A stretch of DNA of 64,000 bases. It comes from Pedobacter psychrodurus (GTDB taxonomy: Bacteria; Bacteroidota; Bacteroidia; Sphingobacteriales; Sphingobacteriaceae). The notes under the pieces were generated by a model, which saw only the letters and a list, made by a program, of their open reading frames with translations, was not told the DNA's origin and did no database searches. Of the stretch, positions 33,355 through 43,427 are shown piece after piece. Made by a program: the position numbers and the translations under genes. Within the stretch, counting starts at the first letter, position 1; each line of letters begins with the position of its first letter. Location: contig NZ_SJSO01000005.1 in assembly GCF_004331735.1 (NCBI RefSeq), positions 310,001-374,000 of the forward strand, in the 5' to 3' direction.

Positions 33355-35460
33355 TTGTTTAATTCGGTATTAGATACACCTGTTGAGTTTTTGAAAGGCG
33401 TTGGACCAAGTCGTGCTGATGTTTTGAAAAAGGATCTCGGCCTGTTCACTTATCTGGATATGCTGGCGCACTATCCGTTTAGGTATATCGACCGTACAAA
33501 ATATTTCAAGATTAACCAGATCAATCCTGATTCTCAGTATGTCCAGATTATCGGGCGTGTAATCAGTAAAAAAGTAATCGGCGATAAAAGAGCAAAGCGC
33601 ATTATCGCTGTTTTTAAAGATGAAACCGGAATCATGGAATTGGTTTGGTTCCAGAGCTTAAAATGGGTTGACGATAATATTACTGTAGGTACAGCTTATG
33701 TAGCTTTTGGGAAACCAACCATCTTTAACGGCACATTTAGTATTTCGCATCCGGAAATGGAACTGTACCAGCGCAAGCAGGCGGGAAGAGGGAATTTAAC
33801 CCTGCAGCCGGTTTATAACTCAACAGAAAAGCTTAAAAAATTTAATCTCGATTCAAAGGGACTACAGCGTTTAATCGCAGGTTTGTTAGATCAGATTATC
33901 CCCCAGGTTCCCGAAAATTTACCACAATACATCATTGATAAGTATCAGCTGCCCGATAAAAGATTGGCCTTACTGAATATTCATTTTCCTAAAAATCAGA
34001 AGGATTTAAGCGCTGCTGAAAGACGCCTTAAATTTGAAGAATTATTCTTCATCCAGTTACAGCTTTTACACAATAAGCACTTACGCCAGTTAAAATTTAA
34101 AGGCGTAACTTTTGAAAAGGTTGGCGAAAAAGTGAACCGCTTTTATAATGAGTTTTTGCCCTTCGAGTTAACCAATGCCCAAAAACGGGTAGTTAAGGAA
34201 ATTAGAATCGATACCCAACGTGGTGTTCAAATGAACCGGCTCGTTCAAGGGGACGTAGGAAGCGGTAAAACTGCCGTTGCATTGATGAGTATGCTTTTGG
34301 CAAATGATAACGGCTACCAAGCTTGTATGATGGCTCCGACCGAGATTTTGGCCCGCCAGCACTATGCTTCTATCACAGAACTTGTGACCGACGACCTGGT
34401 GCGTGTTGCCATTCTTACTGGAAATACCAAAAAGAAGGAGCGTACTGTTTTGCACGAGCAATTGGAGAATGGAGAAATCGATATTCTGATTGGAACACAT
34501 GCATTGATTGAAGATAAGGTTCAGTTTAAAAATTTAGGACTGGTTGTGATCGATGAACAGCACCGTTTTGGTGTGGAGCAACGCGCTAAGCTTTGGCGGA
34601 AAAATATCATTCCACCACATATTCTAGTAATGACTGCTACGCCTATTCCGCGTACTTTGGCAATGACTTTATATGGTGATCTGGATGTTTCTATCATTGA
34701 TGAACTACCTGCGGGCAGAAAACCCATAGAAACCAAACACCTGTTTGAAGGTCAGCGCCTCAGGATGTTCGGTTTTATGAAGCAGGAAATTGCCAAAGGC
34801 AGGCAGGTTTATATTGTTTATCCTTTAATTAAGGAAAGCGAAAAATTAGATCTTTTACATCTCGAAGCTGGAATTGAGCAGCTAAGTTATCAGTTTCCAA
34901 GACCCGATTACCAAATGAGTATTGTGCATGGACAAATGCCCAATGCCGATAAGCAGTTCGAAATGCAGCAGTTTATTGATGGTAAAAGCCAGATTATGGT
35001 AGCTACCACAGTAATAGAGGTGGGTGTAAATGTGCCCAATGCTTCTGTAATGGTAATTGAAAATGCCGAACGGTTTGGTCTGTCACAACTGCACCAGTTG
35101 CGCGGTAGGGTAGGCCGTGGTGCAGAGCAGTCTTTCTGTATATTAATGAGTGGTAATAAACTGAGTAAGGAAGGCAAGATTCGTTTGGAAACAATGGTAA
35201 GAACAAACAACGGCTTCGAAATATCAGAAATAGATTTACAGCTCCGTGGCCCTGGCGATATTACCGGTACACAACAAAGCGGTGTTTTAGATCTGAAGCT
35301 TGCCGACCTGGCCAAAGACCAGATTATTTTGTCTGAAGCACGTAATACGGTTATCGCACTTTTTGAAGACGATCCGCAGCTGGTTAAGCCCGAAAATGCC
35401 ATCTTAAAAGCTTACCTGCAAAAATTAGAAAGAGGCATTTCTTTCGACAAAATAAGCTAA
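33355..35460 (+). CDS. recG: ATP-dependent DNA helicase RecG
   Basis: 701 residues, normal length. Superfamily 2 helicase that remodels stalled replication forks and Holliday junctions. N-terminal wedge domain with an OB fold (about 60-160), then motif I GDVGSGKTA, Ia MMAPTEILARQHY, motif II IDEQHRFGVEQR (the RecG-typical DEQH), motif III MTATPIPRT, and C-terminal motifs TTVIEVGVNVPNAS and QLHQLRGRVGRG. Start is TTG at 33355, six bases after the EamA stop, the only in-frame start near the conserved LDTPVEFLKGVGPSRAD. Confidence 0.97.
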   Translation: MFNSVLDTPVEFLKGVGPSRADVLKKDLGLFTYLDMLAHYPFRYIDRTKYFKINQINPDSQYVQIIGRVISKKVIGDKRAKRIIAVFKDETGIMELVWFQSLKWVDDNITVGTAYVAFGKPTIFNGTFSISHPEMELYQRKQAGRGNLTLQPVYNSTEKLKKFNLDSKGLQRLIAGLLDQIIPQVPENLPQYIIDKYQLPDKRLALLNIHFPKNQKDLSAAERRLKFEELFFIQLQLLHNKHLRQLKFKGVTFEKVGEKVNRFYNEFLPFELTNAQKRVVKEIRIDTQRGVQMNRLVQGDVGSGKTAVALMSMLLANDNGYQACMMAPTEILARQHYASITELVTDDLVRVAILTGNTKKKERTVLHEQLENGEIDILIGTHALIEDKVQFKNLGLVVIDEQHRFGVEQRAKLWRKNIIPPHILVMTATPIPRTLAMTLYGDLDVSIIDELPAGRKPIETKHLFEGQRLRMFGFMKQEIAKGRQVYIVYPLIKESEKLDLLHLEAGIEQLSYQFPRPDYQMSIVHGQMPNADKQFEMQQFIDGKSQIMVATTVIEVGVNVPNASVMVIENAERFGLSQLHQLRGRVGRGAEQSFCILMSGNKLSKEGKIRLETMVRTNNGFEISEIDLQLRGPGDITGTQQSGVLDLKLADLAKDQIILSEARNTVIALFEDDPQLVKPENAILKAYLQKLERGISFDKIS

Positions 35461-35931
35461 TCTTATATTCAGCTTAATTTCTTTCCAATCATTTAATTTC
35501 CTTCTTCTCATATTTTGCAATAATATTTAGCGCTGTATTATTAATACTACTTTGCGTAGTTGTGTAATTGTTTTTTTACGAGTCAGCCCCTTATAATTAT
35601 TATTTTACCCCCTTCTTTAAATCCCTAATATTCCTATCTTGCGTGTAACCAAATATGAAATTTAGAGTCTGCAAGTCCAACACTGAGGATTTCCATCACA
35701 GTGATTTTTATTCCTTAAATATGGTTTTAAGCATATTATGAGGGATTTCATATGGTTAATAATGATTTAATGATATAATCGGCAGGAACCTTAATTTTTT
35801 GATGTTAATGTCGTGTAAAAGATTATGTCGATAAGTCATATTTAAATGATTTTTTTAAAGACAGTTAATTATTACTTATGTGTACTGAATTATAATACAA
35901 ATATTATCTAACCAAAATAAATTGAAAAACT
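35461..35931. other. 471-base spacer before the SusC gene
   Basis: AT-rich spacer with no credible ORF, hairpin terminator or repeat. It probably holds the recG 3' end and the SusC/SusD promoter, but I found no exact TTTG/TAnnTTTG pair. No anti-sigma or ECF sigma gene precedes the SusC gene. Confidence 0.4.
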
Positions 35932-38900
35932 ATGAAAAAAAATCTATTGAGGACTTTTGCCAGAAGTAGCATGTTTCTTGTTTGCAGTGGTTGTCTCGTT
36001 TTTTCTCCACTTGCCAGCATGTCTGCCAAAGCATCATTGCACGAAAAAGAACCTTTTGATTTTTACAGACCTCCACTTCAGGATATCATTGTGAAAGGAC
36101 AGGTTGCCGATGGTAATGGCCCCATCCCCGGTGTAAGTGTTAAGTTAAAGGGAGGGGCGGCAACTACAGTAACAGATGGTTCGGGTAAATTTAGCATCAA
36201 GGTGCCTGAGAATGCTACTTTAGTATTCACCTATATAGGCTATGTAGATCAAGAAATCCAGGTGAAGAACCAAACCAGTATTAATGTCCGTTTAGTAGAA
36301 AACAATCAAAACTTATCAGAAGTGGTGGTAGTAGGTTACGGAACGCAAAAGAAAGCTGTTGTATCTGGTGCAGTTGCTGCGGTTAAAGGGTCGGAGTTGG
36401 CCAAGTCTTCTTCTGTGAACTTAACCAATTCGTTAGCCGGACGTTTACCCGGTGTAACTGCATTGCAAGGAAGTGGCGAGCCTGGTTACGATGGTTCTAC
36501 CATCCGGATCAGGGGTATAAATTCACTCGGAAATAACAATGCATTAATCGTAATCGATGGAATTCCTAATCGTGCTGGTGGAATTGAAAGGTTAAACCCT
36601 AACGATATCGAAAGCGTATCGGTTTTAAAAGATGCTTCTGCTGCCATTTACGGTTCGCAAGCGGCGAACGGGGTAATTTTAGTCACCACCAAATTAGGTA
36701 AATCAGGCAAACCACAGTTTTCATACGATTTTAGCTATGGTTTGCAGCAACCTACACGAATACCAAAAATGTCCAATTCAACTCAATATGCCGAGATCTT
36801 AAATGAACTGAATATTTTTGGCTCCGATCTTAATCCTAATGAGTGGTCGGCGGCGTGGAACAATTTTAAAACAACAGGTTCTTATCTATCCACTGGGGGT
36901 AAAACGATTAATGCAGCTTATAAACCAGACGAAATCCGAAAATTTGGCGATGGTTCTGATCCTTTAAGGTATCCTAATACCGATTGGTTTAAAACCGTTT
37001 TTCAAACTTGGTCGCCTCAGCAAAGACATAATGTACAGATCAATGGTGGAAGTGAAAATGTGAAATACCTGGTCTCTCTTGGCTACCTCGATCAAGATGC
37101 ATACTATAAAAATTCTGCCACAGGTTATCAGCAGTACGACATGCGTTTAAACCTGGAAGCAAAAGTGAGTAAATACATTACAACAACACTAGGTGTAACG
37201 GCTAGAGAGGAAAATCGTAATTTCCCTACAGTTGGTGCAGGTGATATTTTTAGGTTTTTGATGAGAGGGCGGCCTAATGAAATAGCCATATGGCCTAATG
37301 GTTTGCCAGGTAGGGATATTGAATATGGTTATAATCCGGTAGTTTCTACTACAGATTTAACTGGATATAATAAAGATATTAGAGATTACTTTCAAACCAC
37401 AGGTAAGGTTGAGATTAAAATCCCAGGGGTAGACGGATTAAAAGTAACCGGAACTGCAGCTATAGATAAATATTCTGGAAGACAGAAAAACTGGCAACTA
37501 CCATGGACCCTTTATGATTGGGACAAGAAAACTTTTGAAGCGGACGGAGTAACCCCTGTACTTTCGGGTACTGTACGCTCTCAATACACCGACCCACGGC
37601 TTAGGGAAACAGCTGGCGGGCAATTGGCGGTAAATTTAACGGGTATGATCAATTATGATAAAAAGATTGGCGATCATACCATTGGTTTAATGGCCGGTGT
37701 AACCCGTGAAAAAATTACCAACGATGGCTTTACTGCGTTCAGGAGGTATTTCCTGTCGTCGGCAATTGAGCAATTACTGGCAGGTGATGAGAAGGAACAA
37801 TCTTTAGGGAATAATCCTGGCGACCCGAACAATTTATTCAACCGTGCCCGATTAAGTTATTTCGGGCGTGCGGGCTATAATTATAAAGAAAAATACCTGG
37901 CCGAATTTCTTTGGCGGGTAGACGGTTCTTATATTTTTCCAACAGCCAGGCGTTTTGGTTTCTTCCCTGGCGTATCGGTAGGATGGCGCTTATCTGAAGA
38001 GCCCTTTTTTAAAGACAATGTTAGGTTCGTAGATAATCTAAAATTGAGGGCTTCTTGGGGACAAATGGGAGCTGAAGCCTACTTTGGAGATGCCTTGCAG
38101 GAGTACCAGTACCTCAGTTTGATGAACTTCGGCAGTTATGTTTTTAATGATTTAATTACCAAATCATTAACTGAAGGCAAGGTGCCTAATCTAGATTTCG
38201 GATGGGAAGTTGCTAACAATACCAATATTGGTTTAGATGCATCTTTTTTGAAAAATAAACTATCTCTTGAGTTCGATTATTTCTACAATAAACGTACAAA
38301 TATCCTGATCAGCAGGGGCAGTTCTGTTCCAGAAAGTTCGGGGATTACTGACCGTTTACCGCCTGTTAACTTGGGTAAGGTAAATAACGAAGGTTTTGAA
38401 TTTAAATTAAGTTATAACGACCACGTGGGTGATTGGAATTATGGAATAAGTGTGAACGGTGGTTATGCCAAAAACAAAATCATATTTTGGGATGAAACAC
38501 CGGGTGCCCCAGAGTGGCAGCGTTCTACAGGTAGGGTGACTAGCTCGTGGTTGGTGTACGATTATGACGGTGTGTTTAAAAATCAGGCAGAGGTTAATGC
38601 CAATACGCTTAATTATAGCGCACTTACCGGTAACCTTCGTCCTGGCGACATGAAATTTAAAGATATTAATGGTGATGGTAAAATTAACGCGGATGACAAA
38701 ATTCGTTTAGATAAAAACGGTACACCAACCTTTACCGGAGGGCTAAACTTGAATTTACAATATAAAGGATTCGACCTTTCTGTACTTATTCAGGGCGCCA
38801 CAGGAGGGATGCAAATTGTTGGGATAACTGAATCTGGAGATATCGGCAATTTCTTGGAATGGTCTTACCAGAACCGTTGGAGTATTGACAATCCAAGTTC

Positions 38901-39204
38901 AGTAAATCCGCGCTTATCTAACAGAGGCGCTACCTATTATACCGATGGTAATAATGCATTAAATAATACCTATTGGTTGCGGAGCAATAATTACATCAGA
39001 CTAAAAAATGTTGAATTGGGCTATACATTGCCAACTACATGGGTTGAAAAAATCGGATTAAACAGTGTAAGGGTGTATGCAAATGGGCTCAACCTGGCAA
39101 CACTTGATAAAATCAAGATATGGGATCCTGAATCTACCAATACAAGTGGTCAATACTATCCTCAGGCAAGGGTAATTAATATGGGTATTAAAGCCGTTTT
39201 TTAA
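35932..39204 (+). CDS. SusC/RagA-family TonB-dependent outer membrane transporter
   Basis: 1090 residues. Signal peptide region, a carboxypeptidase-regulatory-like domain (about 50-125; VKGQVADGNGPIPGVSV), the SusC box NLSEVVVVGYGTQKK, plug domain (about 130-250; RIRGINSLGNNNALIVIDG, ASAAIYGSQAANGVILVTTK) and a large beta barrel ending in an aromatic-rich last strand (ARVINMGIKAVF). No N-terminal STN domain, so no direct anti-sigma signalling. Works with the SusD lipoprotein downstream to import an oligosaccharide or peptide. No glycoside hydrolase nearby shows the substrate. Confidence 0.96.
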   Translation: MKKNLLRTFARSSMFLVCSGCLVFSPLASMSAKASLHEKEPFDFYRPPLQDIIVKGQVADGNGPIPGVSVKLKGGAATTVTDGSGKFSIKVPENATLVFTYIGYVDQEIQVKNQTSINVRLVENNQNLSEVVVVGYGTQKKAVVSGAVAAVKGSELAKSSSVNLTNSLAGRLPGVTALQGSGEPGYDGSTIRIRGINSLGNNNALIVIDGIPNRAGGIERLNPNDIESVSVLKDASAAIYGSQAANGVILVTTKLGKSGKPQFSYDFSYGLQQPTRIPKMSNSTQYAEILNELNIFGSDLNPNEWSAAWNNFKTTGSYLSTGGKTINAAYKPDEIRKFGDGSDPLRYPNTDWFKTVFQTWSPQQRHNVQINGGSENVKYLVSLGYLDQDAYYKNSATGYQQYDMRLNLEAKVSKYITTTLGVTAREENRNFPTVGAGDIFRFLMRGRPNEIAIWPNGLPGRDIEYGYNPVVSTTDLTGYNKDIRDYFQTTGKVEIKIPGVDGLKVTGTAAIDKYSGRQKNWQLPWTLYDWDKKTFEADGVTPVLSGTVRSQYTDPRLRETAGGQLAVNLTGMINYDKKIGDHTIGLMAGVTREKITNDGFTAFRRYFLSSAIEQLLAGDEKEQSLGNNPGDPNNLFNRARLSYFGRAGYNYKEKYLAEFLWRVDGSYIFPTARRFGFFPGVSVGWRLSEEPFFKDNVRFVDNLKLRASWGQMGAEAYFGDALQEYQYLSLMNFGSYVFNDLITKSLTEGKVPNLDFGWEVANNTNIGLDASFLKNKLSLEFDYFYNKRTNILISRGSSVPESSGITDRLPPVNLGKVNNEGFEFKLSYNDHVGDWNYGISVNGGYAKNKIIFWDETPGAPEWQRSTGRVTSSWLVYDYDGVFKNQAEVNANTLNYSALTGNLRPGDMKFKDINGDGKINADDKIRLDKNGTPTFTGGLNLNLQYKGFDLSVLIQGATGGMQIVGITESGDIGNFLEWSYQNRWSIDNPSSVNPRLSNRGATYYTDGNNALNNTYWLRSNNYIRLKNVELGYTLPTTWVEKIGLNSVRVYANGLNLATLDKIKIWDPESTNTSGQYYPQARVINMGIKAVF

Positions 39205-39313
39205 TAATGTATAGCTGTTTATCAATTACAACGAAACCATCATAATTTTCGTAATATATAGTGAATATATAAATTATGGTAGCTTCATCGCAGTTGAAAA
39301 TAAATTTAAAAGG

Positions 39314-41197
39314 ATGAAAAATATGAAAGCAACAAACAAAAATATAAATCTGTATATATTGGTTTTTATAACTTTTCTTGCAGCCTCTTGTAAGAAAGAT
39401 TTTATGGATGTAAATCCACCCGATAAAATATCTTCTGAGCTGGTTTGGAAAGATCCTGCACTTGCACAGGCCTTCGTAAACGATATCTACAATGGATTGG
39501 GGAATGGCGGTTTTTCTGAGCAAATGCTTGCTTCTGTTTCGGATGAAGCAATGTTTACACACCCTACAAGAGGAATCGATTTAATCAATAATGCAACCAT
39601 TAACCCATCTACATTGGGTTGGGTGGATGATACCTGGGCCTATAAGCAGATGTATAATCGCATCAGGGCCTGCAATACCACTGTTGAAAGGATTGTTGGT
39701 GGCGATAATGCACTTTCTAGTCAGTCCTTAAAGGATCAATTACTAGGCGAAGCTTATTTTTTACGTGCTTATTTTTATCAGCAGCTGTTGCGTTATTATG
39801 GAGCTGTACCTATTATAACCAAAACATATGCTTTAACTGATGATTTTAAAATAAAACGCAACACTTACGAAGAGTGTGTAAATTTTATTATTAAAGACTG
39901 CGATGAAGCCAATAAGCTGTTAACAGGTAAAACACTCGATAAAGGCCGTACTACTGCACTTGCTGCTTTGGCTCTAAAATCTAGAGTGCTGATTTATGCA
40001 GCAAGTGATTTGCATGATCGGGCGAAGCTCAATGCGAAAATTACTGGAATAGCTGCTCAAAAATTAGATTTCCTGAGCTATGCGAGTGGAAACCAGGCCG
40101 ACCGTTATAAGTTAGCCCAAACTGCGGCTAAAGCCGTTGTGGATTTGGGTACTGGTTATAAATTAAATCTTTCTGCTCCCGCTACGCTAGCAGATGGACA
40201 ATTAAATTATAAGAGCATAGCAATGGGTGGAGCCAGTAAAGCGCCTGGTGTAGATGCTACTGCGGCTTCAGAATTAATTTTTGCCCGCTACTTTATCATC
40301 CAAAGCAATATCAAACATGCACAGCAAAATGGCCCGAACGGTTACCACAACTGGGCAGGCAATACGCCGATAGGTTTATTGGTCGATGATTACGAAATGA
40401 TAAATGGGACAAAGTTTAGTTGGAATGATCCGCTACAGAAGGCAAACCCTTATATAAATAGAGACCCACGGTTTTACGCTACAGTTTTATACGATGGTGC
40501 TGGTTGGAAACCACGCGATAAAGCATCAGGTAATGTTGATCCTGCCAGTCAAATCCAAACTGGGGTATACGATTTAATGGATAACACTACAAGAATCGAT
40601 TTCAAAGGTTTGGATACCAGAGCAAGTTCTATCGAAAACTGGAATGGCAGCTGGACAGGTTATTACTACCATAAATTTATTGATCCAGATCCAACTATTG
40701 TTGATGCCTCTATGTCGCAAAATGTGCCTTGGCCTTTCTTTAGATATACGGAAGCTGTATTCAATTACATTGAGGCAAGTATTGAGCTTGGCGAATTGAG
40801 TAATGCTACAAACTGGTTAAATAAAATCCGTTTTAGAGCAGGTATGCCCGCTGTTACAGCAACAGACCAGGCCGGACTTAGAGAGGTTTACCGCCATGAG
40901 CGCCGTATAGAAATGGCTTATGAGGAACAACGTTATCATGATACGCGCAGGTGGTTAATTGCTGGTGAAACACTGGGCAGAAAGGTTACCTACATTAAGG
41001 TTACCGGTAAATTTAAGCCAGGTAAAACCATGTCTGCTCCTTACCATTACGATCCTACCGTATACGATTATACCTATAGTCCGGTTGTAGAAAATGCACA
41101 GGAAAACAGAAGTTGGGACAATAAACTTTACTTCAGGCCATTTAGCCGCGATGAAGTAAACAAGAATAATTTGCTAGAGCAAAACCCAGGTTACTAA
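39314..41197 (+). CDS. SusD/RagB-family surface lipoprotein
   Basis: 627 residues. Lipoprotein signal with lipobox AASC (FLAASCKKDFMDVNPPDK), then the SusD TPR-like helical fold: RIRACNTTVERI, LLGEAYFLRAYFYQQLLRYY, TALAALALKSRVLIYAAS, and the C-terminal EAVFNYIEASIEL and VYRHERRIEMAYEEQRYHD blocks. Caps the SusC transporter and captures substrate at the cell surface. The ATG at 39314 follows AAAAGG; an alternative Met lies three codons on. Terminator at 41211-41249. Confidence 0.95.
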   Translation: MKNMKATNKNINLYILVFITFLAASCKKDFMDVNPPDKISSELVWKDPALAQAFVNDIYNGLGNGGFSEQMLASVSDEAMFTHPTRGIDLINNATINPSTLGWVDDTWAYKQMYNRIRACNTTVERIVGGDNALSSQSLKDQLLGEAYFLRAYFYQQLLRYYGAVPIITKTYALTDDFKIKRNTYEECVNFIIKDCDEANKLLTGKTLDKGRTTALAALALKSRVLIYAASDLHDRAKLNAKITGIAAQKLDFLSYASGNQADRYKLAQTAAKAVVDLGTGYKLNLSAPATLADGQLNYKSIAMGGASKAPGVDATAASELIFARYFIIQSNIKHAQQNGPNGYHNWAGNTPIGLLVDDYEMINGTKFSWNDPLQKANPYINRDPRFYATVLYDGAGWKPRDKASGNVDPASQIQTGVYDLMDNTTRIDFKGLDTRASSIENWNGSWTGYYYHKFIDPDPTIVDASMSQNVPWPFFRYTEAVFNYIEASIELGELSNATNWLNKIRFRAGMPAVTATDQAGLREVYRHERRIEMAYEEQRYHDTRRWLIAGETLGRKVTYIKVTGKFKPGKTMSAPYHYDPTVYDYTYSPVVENAQENRSWDNKLYFRPFSRDEVNKNNLLEQNPGY

Positions 41198-41210
41198 ATT
41201 ACGCATAATA

Positions 41211-41249
41211 GCCCGATGGATATGTACAATCATATTCATCGGGTTTTTT
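41211..41249 (+). terminator. Terminator of the SusC/SusD operon
   Basis: A 13-bp stem CCCGATGGATATG/CATATTCATCGGG (one G-U pair) with a six-base loop, followed by six T. Starts 14 bases after the SusD stop. Confidence 0.85.
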
Positions 41250-41351
41250 ATGCAATAACATTTAGAATCTCTGAACTCATATTTTTACTTTTTAATAGAA
41301 AAACAAACAATCTTAAGCCTTTGTCCATTCCTCCATTTAATTTTCAAAGCT

Positions 41352-41359
41352 TAGTTTTG
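41352..41359 (+). promoter_or_regulatory. -7 box TAGTTTTG for the MFS gene
   Basis: Exact TAnnTTTG match 17 bases before the GTG start at 41377; no TTTG at the optimal distance upstream. Supports a separate promoter after the SusCD terminator. Confidence 0.4.
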
Positions 41360-41376
41360 CATATAATTTTTTTTCT

Positions 41377-42699
41377 GTGGCAGATTCAGACCCCAATTCG
41401 GTTATTACAAAACCAGATCCTTACGCCGCATTGCGCTTTAGGGAGTTTCGCTCTTACCTAGGCATGCGTTTTTTCTTCACCTTTGCCTATCAAATGCAGG
41501 CAGTAGTGCTTGGGATTTATATTTATCATGTAACCAAGGATCCATTGGCTTTAGGATTTGTAGGCTTGTGCGAGGCTATTCCTGCAATAGGAATTGCATT
41601 GTACGGAGGTTATGTCGCAGATAAGAGCGAAAAAAGAGGCTTATTGCTCAAAATATTTGGAGGTGTATTTCTTTGTACCCTTATTATGCTGCTGGTAACA
41701 TTGCCGCAGTTTAACTTTCGGCAGATCGATATCATTTTTACCCTGTTTAATTTTAAGGTTAACCTAATCGCCTTAATTATGTATGTACTCGTATTTGGAA
41801 TGGGTATATCAAGAGGGTTTTTCGGACCAGCTACATTCTCTTTAATGGCTCAGATTTTGCCGAAAAACCTTTACCCAAATGCAAGTACCTGGAGCAGTTC
41901 GAGCTGGCAGATGGCTTCTATTTTAGGGCCGGCAATAGGAGGAATGACTTACGGTTTCTTCGGTATTACTATAACATATATCGTGATTATTTCTTTTGTA
42001 TTTATAGCCCTCATTTGTATTTTCTTTTTAAAAGTTCACCCACCACAGTTTGTGCCCAAAGAAAATATTAAAGAAAGTTTGCTGAAAGGAATAAAATTTG
42101 TATTTAAAACCAAAATGATGGTTTGGGCAATGAGTCTAGATTTGTTCTCGGTGTTTTTTGGCGGCGCAGTAGCCATATTACCTGTGTTTGCCAATGATAT
42201 ATTAAAAGTTGGACCTGAGGGTTTAGGCTTTATGCGAGCAGCTGTTTCTGCAGGATCTGTTTTTACCATGCTTGCGATGACACGTTTTTCTCCGATGAAC
42301 AAGCCTTGGCGAAATTTATTGATCGCCGTAACTGGTTTTGGCCTAAGCATCATCTGCTGGAGTTTATCTAAAAATTTCTACTTAACACTTTTCTTCCTCT
42401 TTTTGGAAGGCTCTTTTGATAGTGTAAGTGTAATTATCAGATCAACCATTATGCAATTGCTAACACCAGATGAAATGCGTGGACGTGTATCGGCTGTAAA
42501 CAGTATGTTTATTGGATCGTCAAATGAAATTGGCGCTTTTGAATCGGGTCTTACCGCAAAGTTAATGCGTACCATCCCATCGGTAGTTTTTGGAGGAAGT
42601 ATGACATTGGCCATTGCTGGCATTACCTGGTTTAAAACAAGATCTTTAACCAAGTTGAGTTTGCAGGATATTAATGAGCAGACTACTAAAGCGGCTTAG
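41377..42699 (+). CDS. MFS transporter (MFS_3/EntS-like)
   Basis: 440 residues with about twelve membrane segments. Opening RFREFRSYLGMRFFFTFAYQ, DPLALGFVGLCEAIPAIGI and GGYVADKSEKRGLL (the conserved loop 2-3 motif of MFS) and the C-terminal LLTPDEMRGRVSAVNSMFIG fit the MFS_3 group of drug and siderophore exporters. Start is GTG at 41377. Sits after the SusCD terminator with its own -7 box. Substrate unknown; a link to the SusCD nutrient is only positional. Confidence 0.9.
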   Translation: MADSDPNSVITKPDPYAALRFREFRSYLGMRFFFTFAYQMQAVVLGIYIYHVTKDPLALGFVGLCEAIPAIGIALYGGYVADKSEKRGLLLKIFGGVFLCTLIMLLVTLPQFNFRQIDIIFTLFNFKVNLIALIMYVLVFGMGISRGFFGPATFSLMAQILPKNLYPNASTWSSSSWQMASILGPAIGGMTYGFFGITITYIVIISFVFIALICIFFLKVHPPQFVPKENIKESLLKGIKFVFKTKMMVWAMSLDLFSVFFGGAVAILPVFANDILKVGPEGLGFMRAAVSAGSVFTMLAMTRFSPMNKPWRNLLIAVTGFGLSIICWSLSKNFYLTLFFLFLEGSFDSVSVIIRSTIMQLLTPDEMRGRVSAVNSMFIGSSNEIGAFESGLTAKLMRTIPSVVFGGSMTLAIAGITWFKTRSLTKLSLQDINEQTTKAA

Positions 42700-43193
42700 T
42701 TAATAAAAGAGTTGTCAACTTTAATAGCCAGTTTGTAAGAAAGTTGATAACTCTGAAATTCATATTTTATTACTGATAAACACGCTATTGCAAATAATTT
42801 GGGCATGCCCCAAGCTGCGCAAGGGTCGGGCTATTCGTTACAATCTTTTTTGAAGAAAAATCAAAAAAGGATTTCCACTGCTATCCCTCATGCTTAACTT
42901 TTATTGTGCCTTTGTTTCTTAGTGGTTAAAAACATTGGTTCGCGCATGTGATTTGACACCTAAACCCGATGGCACGGATGCCGATTACGCATCATTATTT
43001 TTATAAACAAGTATCGGCAGGAGGAACAGCGGGGCGGAACGAAACCGAAGAACTACTGGCACTGCTTTCCAAAAAAAATACATAAAACTAAAAGCATTTT
43101 AGTTTTAATGGGAAGAAAGAGAAATGGTTCGTGAGGACACGAACCATGGCGATGAAATAAAGTTAGGATGACGATATCCATTGAATTCAATCA
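42700..43193. other. 494-base spacer with two dispersed repeat types
   Basis: No gene seen. Contains the imperfect palindromic element at 42802-42895 and a segment at about 42951-43078 that resembles the decayed repeats in 4650-5242. Confidence 0.55.
42802..42895. repeat. Imperfect palindromic dispersed element
   Basis: Begins GGGCATGCCCC, continues GTCGGGCTATTCGTTACAAT, has a central hairpin CTTTTTTGA/TCAAAAAAG, and ends GGATTTCCACTGCTATCCCT. The two halves are imperfect reverse complements of about 25 bases. The layout matches dispersed palindromic repeats I recall from Flavobacteria and Sphingobacteria; no transposase is nearby. Confidence 0.65.
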
Positions 43194-43409
43194 TCAAAAC
43201 TTCTTATTCTTACCCCAGATTAGATAAATAATGGAACCTAAAAAAGGAGCAAGAAGGATAATGATAAACCAAAGTACTTTTACCGAGAAACCGATGCTGT
43301 TGTTTCTCGATATATGATACAATGCGGCTAATATTAAGGCTAGCCATAATACAGCTGCTATAATAATGATAATTGCGATCTGGTTGCTTTCTACTTGTGC
43401 TAGTAACAT
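43194..43409 (-). CDS. PLDc_N-domain small membrane protein
   Basis: 71 residues: two hydrophobic helices separated by a polar hairpin (AALYHISRNNSIGFSVKVLW) and the end LAPFLGSIIYLIWGKNKK, which matches the phospholipase D-nuclease N-terminal (PLDc_N) small-protein family. These stand-alone modules are common membrane proteins of unknown role. 18 bases downstream of the ABC exporter gene on the same strand. Confidence 0.85.
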   Translation of the reverse strand: MLLAQVESNQIAIIIIIAAVLWLALILAALYHISRNNSIGFSVKVLWFIIILLAPFLGSIIYLIWGKNKKF

Positions 43410-43427
43410 AATTAAAAATATTGTTCC

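Noticed and set aside
34908..35402. 164-codon minus-strand ORF over recG
   Set aside because: Antisense to the RecG motor domain with no homologue recognised; a shadow of codon usage.
39188..39562. 124-codon minus-strand ORF over the SusC/SusD junction
   Set aside because: Overlaps both conserved genes and contains Cys/Ile-rich antisense sequence; not credible.
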